DNA from: a virus
Length of the DNA stretch: 52,856 nt
Direction: 5' to 3' (one strand)
Virus record (IMG/VR): IMGVR_UViG_3300040751_001956
Span: 1-52,856 of that record
Positions 46,275-52,856 of this stretch are shown piece by piece. Position 1 is the first letter of the stretch; every line of letters begins with the position of its first letter. The translations under genes and the position numbers were made by a program. The notes under the pieces were generated by a model that was given only the letters and a program-made list of their open reading frames with translations, did not search any database and had not been told where the DNA came from.

Positions 46275-48026
46275 ATGGGAAAGGAAATACCTGAAATAGA
46301 AGCAAGAGAAATACTAACGGGTTATACGGGGTATAATAACCAAATTTTAGAGTGGCAGAAAAGATCTGAGTCCACAAAAAATTATAGTTTAACTCGACCA
46401 CAATCGGATTATATTCTGAAGTATCATGATGTAAAACCGAAAGTGGCGAAAAAGTATATTCAAATTGCAAAACATTTTGGGTCCAAACTTCAGGAAGAAA
46501 GGTTGTTAATGAAACCTGTCGATCAAATTTGGGTTGAGAAACTTCTTTGTGAAACCGATAAAGCATATCACATATGGGGAAACCTCACAAACGAAATGAA
46601 ACCCGTTACAATGTGGATCCCAAAGGCATCGATTATACAGGAAGAAAAGACATTAGATAGAGAAGTTGATTATTCACCATACTCTAAAAGACCCCCAATG
46701 TCTCACCAAAAAGAAGCAATTGAAAAACTTCTCGCCAATGATAGGTTTATTCTTGCTGACGATATGGGTCTTGGTAAAACGACTTCCACTGTAATTGCCT
46801 CTATTGAAAGTAAGGCGAAGAAGGTGTTGATTGTGTGTCCCGCATCACTAAAAATTAATTGGAAAAGAGAAATAGAAAATTACTCAGAAGACCATGTATT
46901 AATTGTCGAAGGAAAAAAGTGGGGTTCTACATTTAAGTATTATATCATTAACTATGACATTCTTAAAAATTTCCACACCACTGAAAATAGTGAGGATAGT
47001 GAAGCATATCAAATCATTTTAAATGAAGGTTTTGATCTCGCCATTGTAGATGAAGCCCATTACATCTCAAATAGTCAAGCACAACGAACTAAACTACTAA
47101 ATGATATCTTGGCTAAGATCCCTAAGGTTTGGTTACTTACAGGTACCCCTATGACCTCGAGACCTATTAATTATTATAACCTACTTAGGATTGTTAATTC
47201 ACCACTTACCCTTAATTGGAAGAGTTATGTGATGAGGTATTGTAAGGGATATCAATTTAGAGTAGGTGGTAGGAAGATTTGGAATACGAGTGGTGCAAGT
47301 AATTTAGATGAATTAAGAGAACAAACTAAGGCGGTGGTCCTTAGAAGACTTAAGACCGATGTACTTGACTTACCCGAAAAAATTATATCCCCAATTTGGT
47401 TAGAATTAAAGAATTCATTCTATGATGATGAACTGACTGAATTTTTAAGGATTAGTGAAGAGAATAAAGAAAAAGAAAGTATTACCGTAACCCTAAACAG
47501 GTTAATGAAACTACGTCAACTCATTGCCATCGAGAAAGTAGAACACACCTGTGAACTAATAGATAAAGTGTTAGAACAAGGTAAGAAAGTTATTGTCTTC
47601 ACAAACTTTACCATGTCACTTGACATGATACATGAAAAGTATAAAAAGAAGTCTGTTGTTTTAGATGGGAGAATGTCTAAAATTGCGAGACAAGAATCTG
47701 TGGATAGGTTTCAAAACGAAGATAAAATTAAAATCTTCATTGGTAATATTAAGGCGGCGGGAGTGGGTATTACCCTTACCGAGGCAGATACTGTTATTAT
47801 GAATGACTTATCTTTTGTTCCCGCGGATCACTCACAAGCGGAGGACAGGGCATATAGATACGGACAAAAGAACAGTGTACTTGTATATTATCCCGTGTTT
47901 GAGAATACCATCGAAATGACGGTATATAACATACTACAAAAGAAAAAGGGTATTATTGATCAAGTTATGGGTGACGGAGAGTATTCCGAAAGTTTTGCAA
48001 GTGAGTTAGTTAAAAGTATTAAGTAA
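46275..48026 (+). CDS. SNF2-family (SMARCAL1-like) DNA-dependent ATPase/helicase, 583 aa
   Basis: Likely acts on forks, R-loops or recombination intermediates. Two RecA-like lobes are complete: motif I FILADDMGLGKTTSTV (about residue 160), motif II VDEAHYISNS (about 258), motif III LLTGTPMTSRP, and the second lobe with KVIVFTNFTMSLDMIHEKY, KAAGVGITLTEADTVIMNDL and motif VI QAEDRAYRYGQKNSV. The short spacing and the QAEDRAYR-GQ motif resemble SMARCAL1/HARP-type annealing helicases. T4 UvsW is a different branch of SF2. I chose ATG 46275 (MGKEIPEIEAR); the upstream in-frame ATG 46158 lies inside the opposing gene. It ends inside the 365-aa gene (21 bp convergent overlap). Confidence 0.9.
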   Translation: MGKEIPEIEAREILTGYTGYNNQILEWQKRSESTKNYSLTRPQSDYILKYHDVKPKVAKKYIQIAKHFGSKLQEERLLMKPVDQIWVEKLLCETDKAYHIWGNLTNEMKPVTMWIPKASIIQEEKTLDREVDYSPYSKRPPMSHQKEAIEKLLANDRFILADDMGLGKTTSTVIASIESKAKKVLIVCPASLKINWKREIENYSEDHVLIVEGKKWGSTFKYYIINYDILKNFHTTENSEDSEAYQIILNEGFDLAIVDEAHYISNSQAQRTKLLNDILAKIPKVWLLTGTPMTSRPINYYNLLRIVNSPLTLNWKSYVMRYCKGYQFRVGGRKIWNTSGASNLDELREQTKAVVLRRLKTDVLDLPEKIISPIWLELKNSFYDDELTEFLRISEENKEKESITVTLNRLMKLRQLIAIEKVEHTCELIDKVLEQGKKVIVFTNFTMSLDMIHEKYKKKSVVLDGRMSKIARQESVDRFQNEDKIKIFIGNIKAAGVGITLTEADTVIMNDLSFVPADHSQAEDRAYRYGQKNSVLVYYPVFENTIEMTVYNILQKKKGIIDQVMGDGEYSESFASELVKSIK

Positions 48027-49103
48027 AATATCTAAAGATTTTCTTAAATCCCCCTCAACAGATTCTATATCTACACCCCCAAACCCAATAGTTATTTGTT
48101 TATTTTTCACATTTAGGTCGACATAAGGTTCAACAGAATCAAAAATGTTAAAAGTGTAACCAATAAGATTACATCTTCTGAAGATATCCATCAACAGTTT
48201 AAGTTGATCATCATTATCCTTTTCAAAAACGTTCGTCAACCTATCGTTAGGTATTGTCGTGGTTGAATTAGTCACTTCTATTGACTCGTCAGTCTCAATA
48301 CCCTGTATATTAAATTCATATATCGTACCGTTGTTTTCAACAACTAAGTAGTCTACGTTTCTATGTTTCCTTTTACTGACACTCGTTGGGATAATAACAC
48401 AATCATTTTCATCGTCTAAAACCACTCGAATAGGGTGATGCGAGGAATCGTTACATCTCTTATGTTGATATTGAATATCAACACCATTGTCGATAATTGA
48501 AAAATCAACCCCACTATTATAATCTTCACCATCACCACGTTCTTTACCATATATTGGTATCATCTTAGTGTCTTTAATGACCATTCTCACATAAGACATT
48601 TCAGATAACATTGAATTATACCACGAATATGATGTTGCAACTGATAATTTATTAGATAATTCTGTCACTTCATATAGACCGAAAACTCTATCAAAATATT
48701 TGTCTATAAATGAGATTATCTGATCACATTCGGTTCTGAATGACTCAGTTAAACCTGCGTAGGTTACTTCCTTATAATTTAGTCTCCCCTTTTTTATTAG
48801 ATCATTATAAAAGTTAACCAACTCGAAGATGGCGGAATAGTTTGTTTCAATAGTGTTAATGTATGACCATTTCCAATCTCCCCTTATTTTTTGCCATACA
48901 CCCCATTTTGGTTGATTCCTATATAAATCCCAAACATCCTCGTTTATATCATACTTTGAGGTTATACCATCATAATCTTGTTTTGATATGACTTTATTAA
49001 GTGAAGAAATAAAATATGACTTATTCTCGCGATTATTAACAAATACACGTTGAATGATTGTTCTATCTAATTTAATATTCCTTTTTAATTTCTGAATATC
49101 CAT
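48006..49103 (-). CDS. Unknown protein, 365 aa
   Basis: Not recognised. I start it at ATG 49103 (MDIQKLKRNIKLDRTIIQRV) because the longer frame begins with TTG. It is charged, without a signal peptide or membrane segment. A central segment, SGVDFSIIDNGVDIQYQHKR, followed by CNDSSHHPIRVVLDDENDCV, has a D ... Q-x-x-K arrangement that could be a nuclease fold, but this is weak. It has its own host-like promoter upstream and lies opposite the neck and SNF2 genes, so it may be an early or middle function. Confidence 0.75.
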   Translation of the reverse strand: MDIQKLKRNIKLDRTIIQRVFVNNRENKSYFISSLNKVISKQDYDGITSKYDINEDVWDLYRNQPKWGVWQKIRGDWKWSYINTIETNYSAIFELVNFYNDLIKKGRLNYKEVTYAGLTESFRTECDQIISFIDKYFDRVFGLYEVTELSNKLSVATSYSWYNSMLSEMSYVRMVIKDTKMIPIYGKERGDGEDYNSGVDFSIIDNGVDIQYQHKRCNDSSHHPIRVVLDDENDCVIIPTSVSKRKHRNVDYLVVENNGTIYEFNIQGIETDESIEVTNSTTTIPNDRLTNVFEKDNDDQLKLLMDIFRRCNLIGYTFNIFDSVEPYVDLNVKNKQITIGFGGVDIESVEGDLRKSLDILLNTFN

Positions 49104-49125
49104 CAAAATATACTAAGGGTTTTTA

Positions 49126-49157
49126 CAAATATAAACTATTTATTGTAATAACACAAG
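49126..49157 (-). promoter_or_regulatory. Candidate host-type (Bacteroidetes sigma) promoter for the 365-aa gene
   Basis: On the minus strand, CTTG (plus 49154-49157) and TATATTTG (plus 49126-49133) are separated by 20 bases. The Bacteroidetes consensus is TTTG, 19-21 bases, TAnnTTTG (established), so the -7 box is perfect and the -33 box is one base off. It is 22 nt before the ATG at 49103. Confidence 0.6.
49137..49144 (+). promoter_or_regulatory. Candidate late-promoter octamer (TATTTATT), plus strand
   Basis: Plus-strand TATTTATT ends 14 nt before ATG 49159. This is the only gene of the virion set on the plus strand, and the octamer is again on the coding strand, which argues that the motif is oriented. 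Confidence 0.5.
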
Positions 49158-49158
49158 T

Positions 49159-50277
49159 ATGGCAAGTACAATTATAACACCCACAAACAAAGAGAAACTT
49201 TATTCTCAAATTTTCCACCTCTTAGGAATGCCTATCAGGTCAGTAGAATTGACTGAAGAACAGATGGACACATTCCTCGAGTTAGCCCTCGATGAATATG
49301 AACAATACGTTAGTGATTGGTTAATAGAATCACAATGGTCGTCTTTAGCTGGGTTAGACGTTGATACACAATCATTAACAAGGGCATTCACAACGAGATC
49401 ATTAGATTATGAGACACAGTATTCTCATTCATATTCTAAGATAGTTGGATTACAAACGGGTGGTGACTCCATACTTAAAAAAGACAAAATTGAACTTATA
49501 CCAAACCAACAGGTTTATGAAATCCCTGCGGGTCGTGAAATCAATGAGTTATTATGGTTTACGAGAGCTGAACTTACTGATTCGATTGTTGACCCATTCT
49601 TAGGTGGTTTCGGTGGTCTTGGTGGTGTAGGTTTCGGTGGTGTCGGTGGATTTGCCCAAATGGGAACTTCAGGTTCATATTTTATGTTACCCGCATATGA
49701 CCTATTGGCTCGTATGCAAGACAGAAACATTAAGAATAGACTTATTGGTGGTGAACTGACCTACCGTGTCACTGCGGGTCCTGAAGGTAAAAAATACGTT
49801 CATTTATATAACGTACCGGGTGGTAGATTCGATTTTGGATCCATCCAACAACACAACCACTATGTGTGGTATTGGTATTACGATACACACGATAGAGATG
49901 ATTGTTTAGATAAAAACAAAGACGTTGTGAAATTACCTTCAGATATTGCAACTGAAGAATTAACATGGGAAACACTTAATAAGCCCGCTCAGAATTGGGT
50001 AAGAAAATATCTTATCGCATATTCTAAAGAAGGGTTAGGTAGAATATATTCTAAATTCTCAGGGGACCTTCAGGTACCTGATAGTCAAGTTAAGTTAGAT
50101 TATAGTTCTCTACTAACAGAAGGAAAGGACGAGAAGTTAAAACTTGTGGAAGAATTAACACAAAGGTTAGAAAGATTACGTCCCGACAAAATGTTAGAGA
50201 GAAAGGGTAATGAAGCTGAGAATTTAAACAAATCTTTAAAGTACAGACCTATTCAGTCTCCTTTTAACATGATCTAA
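49159..50277 (+). CDS. 13: Neck protein, gp13-like, with glycine-rich insertion, 372 aa
   Basis: The N-terminus (YSQIFHLLGMPIRSVELTEE, then QMDTFLELALDEYEQYVSDW) has the 'L-G-x-P-x-x-x-V-x-x-x-x-x-Q-x-x-x-x-x-x-x-A-L' opening of gp13-type neck proteins of T4-like phages. Next come beta strands (DKIELIPNQQVYEIPAGREI) and a low-complexity loop of about 25 residues (FLGGFGGLGGVGFGGVGG); the C-terminal third is helical and basic (VEELTQRLERLRPDKMLERK). In T4, gp13 joins the portal side of the head to the tail with gp14. The end overlaps the polymerase stop by 4 bp, convergent. Confidence 0.68.
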   Translation: MASTIITPTNKEKLYSQIFHLLGMPIRSVELTEEQMDTFLELALDEYEQYVSDWLIESQWSSLAGLDVDTQSLTRAFTTRSLDYETQYSHSYSKIVGLQTGGDSILKKDKIELIPNQQVYEIPAGREINELLWFTRAELTDSIVDPFLGGFGGLGGVGFGGVGGFAQMGTSGSYFMLPAYDLLARMQDRNIKNRLIGGELTYRVTAGPEGKKYVHLYNVPGGRFDFGSIQQHNHYVWYWYYDTHDRDDCLDKNKDVVKLPSDIATEELTWETLNKPAQNWVRKYLIAYSKEGLGRIYSKFSGDLQVPDSQVKLDYSSLLTEGKDEKLKLVEELTQRLERLRPDKMLERKGNEAENLNKSLKYRPIQSPFNMI

Positions 50278-52856
50278 GAGATATCGGTGTGGGTTGCGAA
50301 ATCGTGACCACCCCTTTCTATTATATCACCTTCCCGTGAAGGACTACTATCGACTTTAAAATCAACAGCATCTCTATTTTTTTGTACCCAATAAGGATCG
50401 ACATGTTTGATACTATCTTCTAAATAAAGGAAGTACGGATCTCTCTTAACCTTTTTCCAAAACATCACCTCACTATCAGATAGGGTCATTACTTCATCAA
50501 AATCATCTTGGTGACCTTCTTTCATTGGATAACCATTAACTAATTCGCATTGCGACGATGTAAAGAAAGGACGATCCTTAGGATCTTCAATTAGTATTTC
50601 ATTTCTAATGTCAGGGTGGAACACCACCAACAATGGTTCAATCCTTTTATTAAAAGTACTAATATATCTTGCAACATTGTAATCTCCCTTCATATCAGGA
50701 TTATCATTCAATTCCTTTTCTGTAATCATGAATGAGTTAATCTTAATATAATTTTCAGGGACTTCTGTTCCATGTTCCTCAAAAAATTCTTTTTGGAATT
50801 TTTTCGTAGGTTTAGTGATCTTCTGAACATCACCATCACCTTTACGATCACCATTATTTACGTAGAATATTGTTTCACCTAAACCTGCGGGATAATCATT
50901 TTTAATGATGAGTTCCATATGTGCCTTTCTCGCCTTACTCGCACCACTTTTAGTGGTTGTTTTCATATCTCTTAAGTATGCAGGTATACTTTGTTTTACC
51001 CTTGCCTTATTTGCAATCTTAGCGAGAGGGATGTCCTTATTAAATATCTTTTCTATGTACGAATAATAAACCTCAAGAAATTCCTGACCCTTACCATCTA
51101 AAAGTAATTTTAGACTTTCATCTAAGAAATCAACGATATAACCATGTAGGTTCTTAGACTTAATAGTATTACCTGTTAACTTAAGACCTCCACTTGGTTT
51201 TTTAAGTACATAATTCTTCCTTGCAACATTAACTGTGGATGGTGCAACGTAATCAATATCCAACCCCATTTCATTCCTCATAAAAATGTCATTGAATTCT
51301 GCGGTGTCGGCCTCGGCACCTTTATAGAGTTTACCTCCCACTACTAATTCATTCTTTCCTTTACCTAAGTATTCTCTTTCATCTACATCAGGTGGACATG
51401 AGAAGTTAACCCCATCAGTGTCCATTACGAGTGGTTTATATCCTTTCTTTTGGAAGAACATAATCATCATTCTTAGACTCTGTCTACCAACACACGTAAT
51501 TGTTTCTCCTTTATCCATATCACCCCACGGGAATACATGTGGTGCGGATAATGAACCGAAATACGCGTTAATAAAGATTTTAATAGGTAATTGTTTTCTA
51601 TCAAACTTCTTTGACTGTACAGGATCTGATTTTGAATATTGTGCAGCCAATTTTTTGTATTTGATACGAACATCTCGGAAATACTTTAACATCGACTTCT
51701 GAACCCCCATAACATCACATTCGGGGAACACATCGTAAACAAGTTGTATTGATGGATAAAGTGACGAGTAGTCAAACTTAACAACGTTTTCTGAATACCC
51801 AACAGCAAGTAATCGTGATAAACCACCCGTGATTGCTCTACGTTCTTGTTTTTTAGGTATTGATAAATTGTGTTTATAAGACCACGCTAACATGATCAAT
51901 TTCCATAACGTGGCAGTACCCATCGTAGAAACCCTTTCATATGTCGTAGGTACCAATTTTGAAAGTAGAAATGTTGATTGACTAAACGATTCGTCAACCA
52001 CCATAGTTTCATACAAGTCATCATCAAGATATTGTTCTACGATTTTACGACCTGTCCACACTTCATAACTGTTTGGGAATCTCTGAAGTAAGTTTTCAGT
52101 ACCGGGTTCTCCAATTTTTTTATACTTACCCGTCTTGGGGTTCACATAATAACTTTCATTATCGAGATATATTTTAGAAATCCATGCACCGTCAACGTAA
52201 ACACGATTCTCTTTTTCGGCACCGAGGTATTTCGTAATATACTTCAAACCCCACGATTTAATATCAGAGTTGATTGCTTGTGCTCTACGGACAGAATGGG
52301 CGATATCAAGAATATTCATACCCCATATCATGTGTTGGGTGTATGTCTCAACTTCATTTGCGAGTTTTAACATACCCTCTCTTTCTTTCATTCCTTGATC
52401 AATGAAAACTTTGGTATGTTCTTCTACATTGATACCTAAAATTTCGGCACGTTTTAAAATAAATGGGAAATCGAAGAATGCTGAGTTATATCCCGCAAAT
52501 ATTGTAGGTTTTAATTCCTCTAAGTATTGGAAGAACTCTATAATACATCGTTTCTCTCCGTCCTCACCAAAGGCATCAATGATCTTAACAAAGTCTCGAT
52601 TATCCTTCATTCCTATAAGAATGATTTTATCCGTCTCAGGTTCAAGACCTGTGGTCTCAATATCGAATACTAATCGATGAACATCTTCATATTCTTCGAT
52701 ACCTTTGAATAACCTCTTTTCTTTTTGAATTAGGTATTGTTCTTTCGGATTCAGTAGGATAAAATGTTCTTTTATCATTTTACCGTTGGGTAGTTTCTTA
52801 TCGTCCCACGGATTAATACCTCCTTGTCTAAAGAAACTTAAAAGTTCTCTATAACC
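50274..52856 (-). CDS. 43: DNA polymerase, B family, gp43-like, 5' end cut by window edge (860 aa in window)
   Basis: Replicative polymerase with proofreading exonuclease. In order: exonuclease motif FDIETTGLEP, exo II FAGYNSAFFDFPFI, polymerase motif A KFDYSSLYPSIQLV, motif B KIFINAYFGSLSAP, and motif C VMDTDGVNF (DTDG rather than DTDS). An internal ATG at 52778 is not the true start: the frame continues upstream to the last base and encodes GYRELLSFFRQGGINPWDDK, a plausible N-terminus, so the gene begins outside the window. By comparison with T4 (exo I at about residue 112, here 65 residues into the window) perhaps 50 residues are missing. It is convergent with the gp13-like gene. Confidence 0.97.
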   Translation of the reverse strand, partial: GYRELLSFFRQGGINPWDDKKLPNGKMIKEHFILLNPKEQYLIQKEKRLFKGIEEYEDVHRLVFDIETTGLEPETDKIILIGMKDNRDFVKIIDAFGEDGEKRCIIEFFQYLEELKPTIFAGYNSAFFDFPFILKRAEILGINVEEHTKVFIDQGMKEREGMLKLANEVETYTQHMIWGMNILDIAHSVRRAQAINSDIKSWGLKYITKYLGAEKENRVYVDGAWISKIYLDNESYYVNPKTGKYKKIGEPGTENLLQRFPNSYEVWTGRKIVEQYLDDDLYETMVVDESFSQSTFLLSKLVPTTYERVSTMGTATLWKLIMLAWSYKHNLSIPKKQERRAITGGLSRLLAVGYSENVVKFDYSSLYPSIQLVYDVFPECDVMGVQKSMLKYFRDVRIKYKKLAAQYSKSDPVQSKKFDRKQLPIKIFINAYFGSLSAPHVFPWGDMDKGETITCVGRQSLRMMIMFFQKKGYKPLVMDTDGVNFSCPPDVDEREYLGKGKNELVVGGKLYKGAEADTAEFNDIFMRNEMGLDIDYVAPSTVNVARKNYVLKKPSGGLKLTGNTIKSKNLHGYIVDFLDESLKLLLDGKGQEFLEVYYSYIEKIFNKDIPLAKIANKARVKQSIPAYLRDMKTTTKSGASKARKAHMELIIKNDYPAGLGETIFYVNNGDRKGDGDVQKITKPTKKFQKEFFEEHGTEVPENYIKINSFMITEKELNDNPDMKGDYNVARYISTFNKRIEPLLVVFHPDIRNEILIEDPKDRPFFTSSQCELVNGYPMKEGHQDDFDEVMTLSDSEVMFWKKVKRDPYFLYLEDSIKHVDPYWVQKNRDAVDFKVDSSPSREGDIIERGGHDFATHTDIS

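Noticed and set aside
49515-49730. Proline-rich minus-strand frame (PTPPKPTPPRPPKPPK)
   Set aside because: Antisense of the glycine-rich loop of the gp13-like gene; no start context.

Overview
The window is a fragment of a contractile-tailed, T4-like phage genome. It is AT-rich (by eye about one third G+C) and gene-dense, and both ends cut through a gene. The T4 core is recognisable: B-family DNA polymerase, gp41-type helicase, UvsX, gp32, RNase H/FEN exonuclease, class I ribonucleotide reductase, tail sheath and tube, tape measure, and gp25/gp6/gp53 baseplate parts. A Bacteroidetes (flavobacterial-type) host is an inference. It rests on starts preceded by A-rich leaders rather than Shine-Dalgarno sequences, one good TAnnTTTG-type promoter, and eukaryote/Bacteroidetes-type NrdA and NrdB.

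Layout from right to left, the direction of most transcription. 52.9-44.2 kb: polymerase (-), neck protein gp13-like (+), unknown 365-aa protein (-), SNF2 helicase (+), gp14/gp15-like neck and tail-completion pair (-), small ribbon-helix-helix-like protein (+); the strand changes at nearly every gene. 44.2-26.0 kb (-): sheath, tube, gp26-like protein with a candidate +1 frameshift product, tape measure, very large tube-cap and hub-like proteins, gp53-like protein, and three small genes. 25.7-17.4 kb (-): replication and nucleotide cassette of gp32, uvsX, exonuclease, unknown, helicase, nrdB, nrdA. 17.4-1 kb (-): gp25, gp6, then five large unknown tail or fibre-like proteins, ending in a giant protein of at least 2,071 aa whose Pro/Thr/Ser-rich repeats run off the left edge.

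How it fits together: intrinsic terminators just downstream of the 121-aa gene (25.8 kb) and of nrdA (17.4 kb) bracket the replication cassette. An octamer TATTTATA (last base A, T or G), always on the coding strand, lies upstream of at least ten structural gene starts and was not seen at starts inside the cassette. It looks like a late-promoter element, but is the reverse complement of the T4 late box TATAAATA. Its distance to the start codon falls into three groups (3-4, 12-14 and 33-34 nt). Genes without it are overlapped or closely spaced with an upstream gene that has it, so it outlines the late operons.

Most interesting items: the candidate +1 frameshift joining a gp26-like protein to a 50-residue chaperone-like tail; the TATTTATA octamer; a GC-rich branched RNA filling the gp32-uvsX gap; a structured 250-bp gap between tube and sheath with a terminator-like hairpin on the opposite strand; and the giant repeat protein. 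No tRNA, CRISPR, insertion sequence or integrase was seen. Only one gap between annotated genes exceeds 200 bp (41123-41375).
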